Of a DNA stretch of 17,816 bases, positions 7,950 through 16,710 are shown one piece after another. The notes under the pieces are model-generated. The model saw only the letters and a list, made by a program, of their open reading frames with translations. It searched no databases and was not told where the DNA came from. The DNA is taken from assembly GCA_003024985.2 (NCBI GenBank), contig PXIH01S0001238.1. One strand, given 5' to 3'. Within the stretch, counting starts at the first letter, position 1. Every line of letters begins with the position of its first letter. This stretch comes from Euperipatoides rowelli (taxonomy: Eukaryota > Onychophora > Udeonychophora > Euonychophora > Peripatopsidae). The translations under genes and the position numbers were made by a program.

Positions 7950-8250
7950 CCGTTGCACACCTTCAAAAATTTGGCCAGCTAACTACTACCTTGACAAAAG
8001 ACCACAAAAGGGCAAATTTGACCCCAGATCAAGGCTGAGTACCTTAGTTGGCTACTCCGAAGAATCGAAGTCATACAGACTTGTAGGACGATGAAACACA
8101 AAAAATTGTTGTGAGTAGACGTAAAGTTCACAAATATACCAAACGGCTCATACCAATATGTCACACAACCACAGGATACATTTATCATCCTGGACCTCGG
8201 ATCATTTAATGAATGGAGAGAAGGGGGGGGGGGGTAATCCTCAACCTCAG
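7950..8250 (+). pseudogene. copia integrase C-terminal region, frameshifted
   Basis: The part of a frame open to 8094 reads YYLDKRPQKGKFDPRS and TLVGYSEESKSYRL, the segment after the integrase core that precedes the linker in copia elements. A further shifted frame from about 8110 reads VDVKFTNIPNGSYQY and on to FIILDLGSFNEW. It then meets a 12-base G run at 8224-8235 that breaks the frame again. There are at least two frame changes here, all decay. Confidence 0.75.
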
Positions 8251-8255
8251 AATCA

Positions 8256-9362
8256 ATGGACGAACCAACATCATTCCAAGAACACTCCGAGACTGATACT
8301 ATCCCCGTTCAACAACCTCCCTTGCATGCAAGACACCCTGGAAGACCGAAGAAAACAAAAACCAGAAAACCTGAAAGGCTGAGAAAAACACAGGCACCGA
8401 TAAGACAGCCAGAGCTGTACGTACCCCAAAGTCCAGAGGAACCACCAGCAGAATCCACATAAGTTCCACCTCAAATTTAAGAAATGCCAGAAGTTCAAAT
8501 CCCAAAAGAAGACATGCTGCTTCAAGAAGAAGCACAACTAACAGACACAGAACCAGACTGTCCATCACTCATGGAAGCGCTAAAAGGACCTGCGATTTCA
8601 AAATGAAAAGGAGCAATGCGCATCGAACATGAAGCCCTGCTCAAAAATAATGCTTGGGAACTCTTAGACCGCCCATAAAACAAGGCCGTAATAGGAAGCC
8701 GCTGGGTACTATGGATAAAGCACAAATTGGACGGATCTGTGGAAAAGTATATGGCAATATTAGTTGCGAAAGGCTACGCTCAAAGACCGTATGTTGACTA
8801 CAACAAAACGTTGCACCTGTAGCCAGATTAGGCTCTATAAGCACAACTCTAGCATACTGTGCTGAAAGAAACTTGCTACTCCATCAATTTGACTTTGTCA
8901 TGGTGTATATCAATGGCAACTTAGACGAAGAGATATACATGGAGCAAGCCCAAGGATTCAAAGATGAACCGAACAGCAACAAAGTGTGCCTACTACGGAA
9001 ATCCTTGTATGGCCTACAACAGGCAGGCCGACAATAGTATAAGAAACTAGATGATAGTCTAAGATCACTAGGCTTTAAATCACTAAATAGCGACAAATGT
9101 ATATACAAGAAAACCGAAGAATCAAATAAAATTATCATAATTGTATAAGTCTATGAACAGCACAAATTTGTACCAAAATCTAAAAGCCGAACTAAGCGAT
9201 AAGTTCGAAATGAAAGATCTGGGTAAACTACACTACTGCCTAGATATACAGTTCGATCAGGACATTAATACACATGCAATAAAGATGGCACAACGAACAT
9301 ATATTGACAATGTAATCAGGAAATACAACCTAGAAGATGCTAAACACTGCAAAACACCATGA
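8256..9362 (+). pseudogene. copia linker and reverse transcriptase, inactive
   Basis: The first frame (8256-8809) carries a basic linker (GRPKKTKTRKPERLRK, AT-hook-like) and then the reverse transcriptase start with NNAWELLDRP, IGSRWVLWIKHKLDGSVEKY and LVAKGYAQRP, with TAA or TGA stops at about 8460, 8478, 8604 and 8676. The second frame (8810-9148) reads through LLHQFDFVMVYINGNLDEE, which keeps the motif A Asp, and SLYGLQQAGRQ before a TAG at 9035-9037. The region where the catalytic YVDD should follow IIIIV is destroyed by a stop and a small deletion. The third frame resumes with NLYQNLKAELSDKFEMKDLG and ends DAKHCKTP at TGA 9360-9362. RNase H does not follow. Confidence 0.85.
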
Positions 9363-9393
9363 TGTAGAACAACCTCCACATTGCGAGGGAGAT

Positions 9394-9489
9394 TGTTGGA
9401 CTACATATTCGATGTTCACTTGTTTTCAAGTGACATGCATATTGTACTGTATATAAAGTTTATAAGCTTACCCTATTTTTTATTTTTCA
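9394..9489 (+). mobile_element. 3' LTR start of the copia element, with polypurine tract and TATA box
   Basis: GCGAGGGAGA (9383-9392) is a good polypurine tract, and TGTTGGACTAC starts at 9394, as copia-type LTRs usually do. Inside are a short hairpin (TCACTTG and CAAGTGA, near 9417-9434) and TATATAAAG near 9450 as a likely TATA box. The LTR 3' end is not defined. The sequence passes an ambiguous N at 9490 and no matching 5' LTR is in the window to measure it against. Confidence 0.65.
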
Positions 9490-9539
9490 NGCAGGATCTT
9501 AATTAGCAAAAAAAAAGAGCTTATCAAAAATATAATCTA

Positions 9540-10140
9540 TACAGTATATACCTACACCCCCATACACACACACGCAAAAAATAATAATTTTAAGGCTACA
9601 CCCTTGGGGACACGAGATGCGGATGCATTAAATATATTAAAAAAAACATATTTTCTCTGTGTATCTGTCAATCTGAACTCTTTAAATTGAATTTTCTCCT
9701 CAATGGTTTGTCCAATTAAGTTGAAATTTGAAATTAGTGTTCCCATAGGGGTCTAGAATATGTATATAAAAGGTCAACATCCTAGGTGGTCACATGGGGG
9801 GTGCTAGGGGGGGGGAAATCTAAACTTTTTAAAATGCTCCAATTAAGTTCTAATTTAAAATTTGTGTTACACTAGAGGTCTACAATCATAAGGGGTTGCT
9901 GGGGGAGGGGGGCAATTGAATTACATCAATTTAGACAATGAAAATAGACTTGAGCATTTTTTTTGGGAGAAGCAAATCACATGTGAGTGTTTAGAGCATA
10001 CTTCCCAACATTACACAATGTGAAATGTGCCATTAGTGTAAACAATGAAAATAGACTTGACTATTTTTATTTTTTTTGAGGGGGGGGGGATTAAATAACA
10101 TGGGAGTGTTTACCAGAGATCCAAACATGACACAAAATTC
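9540..10140 (+). repeat. Diverged internally repetitive segment with G runs
   Basis: TCCAATTAAGTT with AATTT.AAATT.GTGTT and AG.GGTCTA.AAT recurs at 9711 and 9838 (period about 127 bp). ACAATGAAAATAGACTTGA recurs at 9935 and 10042 (period 107 bp), each time followed by a T-rich tract, a G-rich stretch and GAGTGTTTA. G runs of six to nine bases recur at about 9797, 9807, 9902 and 10081. Arrays of this kind are common inside decayed transposons, but I cannot name the family. A 64-codon minus frame at 9552-9746 is not supported. Confidence 0.6.
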
Positions 10141-10253
10141 TGGGCCCAAATAAAAATTAACGTAGATTTGGACGGGTTCCGACTAATTTTTATGAAAAGA
10201 GTTATGTATTCAGATTAAGGCTGTCCTGTGATTTTTTTTTTAACTAGGGGTCC

Positions 10254-10276
10254 GGGGGAGTGTTCTGAACTCCCCC
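10254..10276. repeat. GC-rich 8-bp hairpin
   Basis: GGGGGAGT and ACTCCCCC form a perfect stem around a 7-nt loop GTTCTGA, an isolated GC-rich structure in AT-rich DNA. Probably the remains of a transposon end. Confidence 0.6.
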
Positions 10277-10354
10277 AGTGGGATACGGGAGCCCTGGAAG
10301 ATGATATTTAAGATGTCAATGTAGTTCTGTAATAATCTGAAAATATTCTCATTT

Positions 10355-10385
10355 TAAATAAGTAAATAAATTATTTACTTATTTA
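10355..10385. repeat. Perfect 14-bp AT palindrome, 3-nt loop
   Basis: TAAATAAGTAAATA, then AAT, then the exact inverse TATTTACTTATTTA. Likely a cruciform-prone simple sequence with no gene attached. Confidence 0.7.
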
Positions 10386-10747
10386 GCCTTTTGGAACCAT
10401 TCATATTTTTCGCTTGAAATGACTTTACATTTATTAAGAAACGTAAATTCTATCTGTAAATCTCAAGTTAAGCATTAAAGGAACATCAACTATAAAACGA
10501 AACTATCAACTTCCTGACGAAGCACGTTAATAAAACAAATCATTTTCTATGTCTTTTCTGTTGTCTAAGAATGAATGGAAAATCTATGTAAATGTTGCTT
10601 TGAACTGCTCCCATCTATTTTAGTTATGAGTAACTAAATAACCAAGTATGAGTGTTCATTAAAATTCTTAAAACTTTGACAGAAATTATTTATTTCAGTC
10701 TACTAAATCTTTAAAAATAAATTATTTAATATTACATGATTATTTTA
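10386..10747. other. Gene-free AT-rich stretch inside the nest
   Basis: No open frame, RNA gene or repeat recognised. Confidence 0.5.
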
Positions 10748-10846
10748 TAAAAACCAGGACAAAATTACAAACTGGCCAGGATGTCGGGACAGTGTTTTAA
10801 AACCAGGACAATCCCAGTCAAATCGGGACGTATGGTAAACCTATGT
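10748..10846 (-). mobile_element. hAT-like transposon end with subterminal GTCC repeats
   Basis: Read on the minus strand the segment begins TAGGTTTACCATACGTCCCG and contains repeated GGGATTGTCC, CTGTCCCGAC, ATCCTGG and TTGTCCTGG motifs. A terminus of the form GGT.ACCA.ACGTCCCG followed by clustered GTCCCGG-type boxes is, from memory, typical of a widespread animal hAT family. The partner terminus was not found in the window, so this is a solo or truncated end. It abuts the right arm of the inverted repeat at 10851. Confidence 0.4.
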
Positions 10847-10850
10847 ATAT

Positions 10851-10949
10851 TAATTATTTTCTGATTAATTAAAGATTGCAAAATGGGTCAGATCTTTTGT
10901 AGACACCTTGTATAACAACTTATAAAGTGGCAATTTAATTACTAGTACA
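10851..10949 (-). repeat. Right arm of the large inverted repeat, with an empty MITE site
   Basis: On the minus strand it aligns to the left arm 6377-6605 and reads straight through GTTATACAAGGTGTC, where the left arm carries the TA-flanked 115-bp MITE. It therefore predates or escaped that insertion. Divergence between the arms (many substitutions and small indels) shows that they are old. Confidence 0.7.
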
Positions 10950-10969
10950 AATTGTCTTAATATTTAAGG

Positions 10970-11517
10970 AATATGGTCAAACCATTCATTGTGTCAGGCA
11001 AAGTTTTTCAAGCAATGTTTTTCAATTGTCACAACTTTGACGTCACCAGTACAGTCCAACTTATTTGTGTACCGTACTTATACTGCAGAAGCTTACAAAG
11101 TATATGGAGCAAAATAAATTTGATTGGATAGTCAAATTTGACATCACCAACTTGGAACGTATTAAATTTCCATATTATTTTTAAAGTATGGAAAGGTACA
11201 GTATATATTATTATGAAGAAAAGAAAAATTGTTTGTGTAACAGATCAGATCAACTGTGTCACCAGTACATTTAGACTTTCATTTTTCTAATCATATGTAT
11301 ACAAATGTATAAAGTGAGACAAAAAAAATTAACAACTCATTCCTTCATTTTTGCAAAAGTACGGAAGCACCCTCATGAGAATAATTTTGTAAAAGTTAGT
11401 TAAGGCTTGTAATTTTTATATGAAGATCTAAGAACTCAAATTTCTGAAAATATAATACAATACTTAATTACGTTTATATTTTTACATTAATAAAAATAAA
11501 ATAAACTTTTTTTTGCA
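10970..11517. other. Gene-free AT-rich stretch
   Basis: No supported feature. TACAGTATATATTA at about 11197 is one of the many TACAGTA/TACTGTA strings in the window. Confidence 0.5.
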
Positions 11518-11521
11518 TTAA

Positions 11522-11734
11522 CCCTTTTGTGAAACTTGCCATTTAGCAACCACTAATTACTATTTTATGATAATTTCATGTCTGCAAATTGTCACTAGAT
11601 GCCACTGCAAGACTGAACTTGTATTCGATAAGTTTCCAAATGGTAACAAAATCTTAATTATGAACAATTTACAGAGAGGAAGTAATAAAATAGTAATTAG
11701 GTTGCTGCAAAATGACAACAATTTCAACAAAGGG
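11522..11734. mobile_element. 213-bp piggyBac-type MITE in TTAA
   Basis: The left end CCCTTTTGTGAAACTTG is flanked by TTAA (11518-11521), and the right end CAACAAAGGG by TTAA (11735-11738). Read inward, both ends share CCCTTT, TTGAAA or GTGAAA, CATTT.GCA.CAACC or CATTTAGCAACC, and CTAATTACTATTTTAT, giving terminal inverted repeats of about 50 bp. Exact TTAA duplications and CCC.. ends define piggyBac insertions. The interior has no transposase; a 70-codon plus frame at 11567-11779 overlaps the right end and is incidental. Confidence 0.88.
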
Positions 11735-11739
11735 TTAAA

Positions 11740-12467
11740 AATTATAAAGCATTTAAACTTTATATCGGTAAAATTTTAGTAAAATAAAAATAAAAGGGAG
11801 AAAAAATAGATTTATTAGTTAAAAAAAAAAAAATCAATAGTTAAAATAAAATGTTACAACTTAATTTGGATGACTTCATGAATAGGGACTACTATTCTCT
11901 GTTGAAACACTCTTGATGATCTAAAATTACTTTCGGCTGAAACCAGCAAGTAATATTACAATAATAATAGATTATCGTTATCAAATAATAAATACTTTTT
12001 CTAGTTAATTGCATTGAGCAAACTTGATTTTAGTATAAAAAACACAATTTATAAATAACCAGGGTACCACCATTATCTCAGGATAACTATTGATTTTATC
12101 CCTAGTTTATTGACAATAATGTTAGACAATAAATTAATGTAAACCTAATTTGGTTTAAATTACAGTATTTATCAATATGGTATAACTTATACAACATACA
12201 ATAACAAAGTTTTCAATTATAAAAATGTATTTGTTAGGATTCAGGCTGTACTAAGCATAAATACTAATATTTGTAATTATTTAGCTGCCAGATTTTAAGC
12301 ATTTAATTCAGTTGCAATTACATAAAATATAAGATAAGATTGATTTAAGTTTGTCAATTAGGCCTACATTAAACCATAAAACAAACACTATGTTTTAAAA
12401 ATAATGCAGTTTTTTTTTGTGTGTGTGTGTATGATTTTTATTTATTTATATACTTCAAGAAAACAAG
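11740..12467. other. Gene-free AT-rich stretch
   Basis: Only A/T runs and a short GT repeat (about 12419-12431) were seen. Confidence 0.5.
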
Positions 12468-12480
12468 TTTAATAATCTAT

Positions 12481-12536
12481 GCCAAGGGGCAGTGCCACAA
12501 TAGGTTGAGCCAAGGGGCAGTGGCACAGTAGGTTGA
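12481..12536 (+). repeat. 28-bp tandem duplication at the SINE 5' end
   Basis: Copies 12481-12508 and 12509-12536 are 26/28 identical. The first has GTGCCACAATAGG where the second has GTGGCACAGTAGG, so only the second keeps a perfect A box. Both lie inside the 13-bp target duplication, so the doubling was present at insertion or arose afterwards within the copy. Confidence 0.9.
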
Positions 12537-12917
12537 GCTGCACTGCTTAGTGTTCTTGGTGTCGGCGCGAGCCAGGTTCGAGGCTCGTACTGTCCGACCC
12601 TATCAAGTATCTCCCAATTATCTTTCTTTCTGAAAGGTTGGGAGGATAGGGTTCTTTTCAATCAGTCAGTTTAACTCTCTGACTTTGCGTTATTGAGATA
12701 CAAATTTTCTAAGTAACGTGAAAACAAAGAGCAGTGTTACGTCTGAACCTTCGGGAGAAGTTCTGATCGTCAGCATGTAATACACAAATTGTAACTACTG
12801 TAAATAGTGTATAAATGTGTGTAAAAATAGTGTATATAAGAGAATGAAATGATTCGCCTCAGCCATCAGGCGGGCTCGACACAGTGGTGTCATAAATTAA
12901 AAAAAAGAAAAAAATTT
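12481..12917 (+). mobile_element. Full-length tRNA-derived SINE with a 13-bp target duplication
   Basis: TTTAATAATCTAT flanks the element exactly at 12468-12480 and 12918-12930. The head has a consensus A box TGGCACAGTAG (12521-12531) and B box GTTCGAGGC (12576-12584). A GC-richer body of about 300 bp follows and ends in an A-rich tail (about 12897-12914, with TTT before the duplication). The first 28 bp, GCCAAGGGGCAGTGCCACAA onward, are repeated at 12509-12536 with two differences, so the A-box region is doubled and the complete head starts at the second copy. The exact duplication and A tail show insertion by target-primed reverse transcription, fairly recently. A minus-strand 68-codon frame over it is a shadow. 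Confidence 0.92.
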
Positions 12918-12930
12918 TTTAATAATCTAT

Positions 12931-13559
12931 ATTTAAACTTAAATTGTATGCTTACTTTGCAAAAAGATAAATTCTTCTGCATGATGGAAATTGGCCATGG
13001 GTTATTAATAATCTAAATTTTTTAACAAAATATAAATTTAGAACATTTTTACAAGTTGAATCTATCAACTGTACTCTAAAAAGTATGTGCATACCTTGCA
13101 CATTATGAACACAATAGCAAACTCATACACCTGATCTATTTTTTTTTCTTGTCGCACTTTTGTCTCACTTTAATACATTGAAAAAAAAAAGAGTACTCGA
13201 GACATCAAATTTGATCANCCACGTCCTAGTTTAAAAAAAAAAAACCCATCTCTCTGTACTGTAATTCATTCAGACACATCCACTCTTACATTGTCAACAT
13301 CTTTGTACTTTGTGATATTACCATCAGTATTAGCACAATATCAATCTCCATTATCATCATTCTCAGTTTTTTTTTTTAGATAATGATAATTTCTTTATCA
13401 CAAAGATAAATATGTACCGCAAGATATAAATCCTAGATTAACCATTACGAAAGCCACAGAAAATATGTTTTCAAATTAGGAGTTTCTTTCTGATTTTCCC
13501 TGAATGAGAGTCTGCTATAAAGTGTCTTTGAGAATTTAAATCATAGGGAATTATAATTT
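12931..13559. other. Gene-free AT-rich stretch
   Basis: No supported gene. It has poly-T and poly-A tracts and one ambiguous base (13217). A weak inverted pairing of TTTGTGATA with TATCACAAA lies around 13310-13405. Confidence 0.45.
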
Positions 13560-13840
13560 CCGTTGCTTGGACTTTATACACTATAGCTAAATTATGCAAA
13601 TGAGTAGGGCCATGATGGTGACAGCTAAATTTTTTATCCAATTTATGGTCCCCCCTGTTTTCTCCCTACACTTTGGGTTTGGACATTTTTTAATGTCAGG
13701 ACTTTCACGCTTTAAACAAAGTCTAATGAGTCCGGGGAATCGCTGGTCATTCAATTCTTGTTCACGAAAAAACCCCACGCCCCCTGCACTGTGTAGGTGT
13801 ATATCAAAAGATGAAAGACATTAAACTACAAAATAAAGAA
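13560..13840. other. GC-richer island with overlapping open frames, unresolved
   Basis: This block is visibly richer in G+C than its flanks and is open on both strands. The plus strand (13594-13824) reads MVTAKFFIQFMVPPVFSLHF, then GNRWSFNSCSRKNPTPPAL and CRCISKDERH before TAA, with a GCCATGATGG context at the second ATG. The minus strand (13778-13587) reads GFFREQELNDQRFPGLIRLC and PDIKKCPNPKCREKTGG, including a CPNPKC pair. Only one can be coding and I cannot decide; neither matches a family I know. AATAAA follows on the plus strand at about 13831. It may be an exon, a gene relic or the GC-rich body of a repeat. Confidence 0.3.
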
Positions 13841-14512
13841 ATATGGTATTATGTATTTATTTATATGTAAGTTTGAATAAAACAACCTTTTCTGCAAAAA
13901 CACCAGCTTACAAACTTGTATAAAAAAATTACATGTCTTATACCAGTACCGGTAACTTAACCGTTAAACAAACATACACAAAGTGACGTTAAAATGATAT
14001 TAAATCACTGTCAATTACAAATGAGAGGAAGCTGCAGGAATTTTAATATATTACATTAAAAACAAGATGCATCATTTTTTTTTTAAAAATCAGAATTCAG
14101 ATTTTTTTTAACCTCCTTCATAAAAACTATGCCAAATAATAAATGCAAATTAATATATCACAGAGGAATTTCCATCAATTTTTTAATTTTACAATTTTTT
14201 TTGTTTTGTTTTAATAATTAACCAATATTAGCTGCAAGATAATATACTTACAAATAAAATATAAAAATATACAGGTATATACAAAAATAAGAGGGAAAGG
14301 GGGAGGAATTCAGAGAAATATAAATTCATAACTTCCATTATTTACAGTGAAATGGTTTTGTTTTTACAATGAAAATTCCTCCTGATCTTGTATGTACAGC
14401 AAATCTTGGATTTTTTTTTTTTAGTTTTCATTTGTAAGACTAAATTTATTACAGCTTTTAACAGTCTATACAACATATACTGTAGGCTATATATGATGCA
14501 TATTTATATATA
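13841..14512. other. Gene-free AT-rich stretch
   Basis: No supported feature; AT-rich with A/T runs. A 63-codon frame at 14388-14579 is Tyr/Ile/Leu-rich noise that crosses the hAT end. Confidence 0.5.
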
Positions 14513-14520
14513 CTCTATAC

Positions 14521-15259
14521 CAGAATTTCTCAACCTTTATCATCCCGGACTGGTAAAATTAGGAATAATTTTACTTTGACCGGTAATTATATGAAACAAT
14601 GAATTTTTTTTTTTTTTAATATTTTATATAAAAAACAACATGAATATGTACTGTAAGTATACTTTACTTAATACAATGTCAGGCTTTCAAATCGTGGAAT
14701 GTGATTTGAAAGTTGAAACAATGCAATGACGAGAACTTATAAAAAACAGTGACAGCGCAGCAGTGGTAATTGTATCTAAACGTGAAAATGTTACTGACAT
14801 CGCAGTCTTAGCGTCGTTAAAAAAAATTACAATCACAGTTGGCAACTTGGCATAAGACTGTATTGTGAATTCAATTAATCGTGAATTGGCGCTGGTATAG
14901 CACACTCGACCTGTTTTAGAACAGCCACAAAACATTGATAAAGTTATAGCCTATATACTGTAAGTGATATTAAAACTTTGCCAGTCATTGTTTATAACTT
15001 TATGAAGTGAAGTCGTTAATTAGTTTTATTTATTTTTTACTGATCTACTTTATTATTACATCGTTACTTTCATCATCTAATAACAACAACTAGCAATGAT
15101 AATACTGTAATAACAATGTAATATAAACATGTATCTTTTTAAATTTTTGTAAATTTTTATTTGGCAAATAACACACCACTTACGGATGTTTTTCTATGGA
15201 CGGTGAAATTTTTTCCCCGGACCGATCTCGGTCCATAGACCATTGGTTGAGAAATGCTG
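14521..15259. mobile_element. 739-bp non-autonomous hAT element with exact 8-bp target duplication
   Basis: CTCTATAC lies directly outside both ends (14513-14520 and 15260-15267). The termini are CAGAATTTCTCAACC and, on the other strand, CAGCATTTCTCAACC, followed by CCGGACTGG and GGACCGAGATCGG respectively. An 8-bp duplication with CAG.NTTCTCAACC ends defines the hAT superfamily. The interior has only a minus frame of 82 codons (14935-14687) without zinc-finger or hATC motifs, so it carries no transposase and would need one in trans. A short palindromic CCGGACCGATCTCGGTCC lies inside the right end. Confidence 0.92.
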
Positions 15260-15446
15260 CTCTATACAGTACATATTGGATATACTGTATATACCGTAAT
15301 GTATTTATACAGTATATACTGTATGCATACACAATATATTTGCTATATACTGTATATACTGTGCATACTGTATATTTGCTATATATATATATATATACTG
15401 TTTGTATTGTGTATATACTATACACAATACAAACAGTATATATAAC
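15260..15446. repeat. Palindromic TACTGTATA-rich tract with a 26-bp perfect inverted repeat
   Basis: ATACTGTATATAC, CAGTATATACTGTA and TGCATACTGTATA recur, ending in an AT dinucleotide run and then a perfect stem 15390-15415 / 15419-15444 (TATATATACTGTTTGTATTG onward) around the 3-nt loop TAC. Long frames on both strands here are made of Tyr/Ile/Val/Cys repeats produced by the same tract and are not genes. It starts immediately at the hAT target duplication. Confidence 0.85.
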
Positions 15447-16571
15447 TGCATACATTTACTTTTTTTTAATCTTTATTATAAAAAATAGAAATAAAAATAT
15501 TTTAGTTTAATGCCCAAGACAATTACTATTCACAAAAAAAAAGTTTAAAAAAAAATTGAGCAGAACTGGCAAATAAAAAACATTACAAATGGTTTCCTAG
15601 TACAGTCCGAAAAAATGCCTTGTTATGCTTACAAAATAATTTTTCTTCTTATAAAACAAGGTCAATCAGTATAAAAATTAAAATGGATTTAATTTATAGA
15701 GTCTCGTTTGCAAAAATTTTACCATAGTAAAAACATAAATGAGCTACTTCAGAGCACATAATAAAAAAATAAATAAATACAAGTAAAAAAAAAAAATATC
15801 GAAATAAAAAAAATGTAAAAGTTGCAAATTTTGATCAGTAGCGGATTTACTGTATATCATTGATCAACATTTAGATTTTGTATTTTAATTCTTATAAAGT
15901 GAGAAAATGGGAGACTNGATTAATGTTACATGAAAACAATCAAAAGTTATTATTGAACTAAGAATACAGTTAGTGCAATTAAGCAGTTTTCATTTTAAAT
16001 TATTTGCAAATATTACTTTTGAAAGAAAAACAGGTTTGGAAAAAGAATTTAGTGTATATACTGTACATCAATGGTCGTGAAAAACTGCAAACCTATTTTT
16101 TTTCCATAAAAAAATGAATGATTCAAAAGCCAATCAAGACATTATTTGTTTCGTGATTATGAAAAATTAGTTATACCAGTTTTAATTTATAAGAATAATA
16201 AAGCAGAGGGAAAATTGATGCTGTAGTCAATATTTTTAAATAATTATTTTTTTCTTTCAACCGTGACTGTATATACTCTTAATAAACTGAAAAGTATTTA
16301 AATAATTTGAAAATGTTCATTCAGATTTTAAGTATAAAAATAAGAATCAATAGTTAAATACCTTACAGTATGACTGGATATAATTGTAACGTTAAACTGC
16401 GTTAGTATTTTGTTCAATATACAGTATATCAAGACTGCTCTTTGAACAAGATTTGACCTAGATTAATTTTGGTAAAGAATGCTCAGAACTGGACCACCAG
16501 AATTGAATCTTCAAGGCAATGACTTCCTGGACAATAAACATGGAAATTGATTGCCCAACTCCCGGCCAGTA
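15447..16571. other. AT-rich, possibly 3' UTR or downstream flank of the minus-strand exon
   Basis: No open frame of interest. If the exon at 16620-16710 is real, this lies downstream of its stop on the minus strand. An AATAAA on that strand (16572-16577) lies only about 45 nt past the stop, and other AT-rich candidates lie further on. Confidence 0.4.
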
Positions 16572-16619
16572 TTTATTTGACTGTTCCAAGAGCCCTCCTT
16601 GGGGCAGTTTAAGGCTGCG

Positions 16620-16710
16620 CTATGTGTAGCTATCGTCTCTGCCATTACACTCAGAATTAGAATTGATACCAATTAAACTTTCCGTTTGCTCTAAGTCTGC
16701 CTCACGAATT
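16620..16710 (-). CDS. Probable last coding exon of a host gene (C-terminus ...DDSYT), unrecognised
   Basis: On the minus strand, TTTCCTTTATTCTTTTTTATAG ends at 16711, a strong polypyrimidine tract and acceptor. It is followed by 91 nt that read, after one phase base, IREADLEQTESLIGINSNS and ECNGRDDSYT, then TAG at 16622-16620. The peptide is acidic and hydrophilic and has normal codon variety, unlike the Phe/Ile/Tyr-rich translation of the intron-like DNA just upstream (FLYR region in the same frame). That contrast at the AG is what makes this a convincing exon. I do not recognise the protein; an exposed acidic tail is all that can be said. The preceding exon must lie beyond 17816 or be too short to see. 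The frame extended to 16841 is not real. Confidence 0.6.

Larger units (their letters stand above)
7021..9489 (+). mobile_element. Degenerate Ty1/copia-type LTR retrotransposon, 5'-truncated
   Basis: In order on the plus strand: a pre-integrase region, integrase zinc-binding and core regions, a linker, reverse transcriptase and a 3' LTR start. That integrase precedes reverse transcriptase shows the copia order rather than the gypsy order. The 5' LTR, gag and protease are not found upstream of 7021, and RNase H is missing between 9362 and the LTR. Frames are broken by several stops and shifts, so it cannot encode active protein. It lies inside the 6377-10949 inverted repeat. Confidence 0.9.

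Noticed and set aside
8271-8568. 88- and 89-codon minus-strand frames over the copia linker
   Set aside because: They are antisense shadows of the plus-strand copia pol region, whose recognisable motifs run on the plus strand.
9490-9490. Assembly gap at N (also 13217 and 15917)
   Set aside because: Single ambiguous bases, not a scaffold gap; sequence on both sides is continuous.
10860-10949. TACACCTTGT/ACAGGGTGTC as simple terminal inverted repeats of one transposon
   Set aside because: Similarity between the arms extends about 50 bp outward past this block, so it is not the outer terminus of the repeated unit as it stands.
12509-12600. A genuine tRNA gene in the 12.5-kb element
   Set aside because: It is the head of a retroposed unit with a 13-bp target duplication and an A-rich tail, and it is not foldable as a complete tRNA.
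15180-15510. Long frames on both strands (91 and 104 codons) rich in Tyr, Ile, Val and Cys
   Set aside because: They are produced by the self-complementary TACTGTATA tract; any frame through it stays open. No protein signal.
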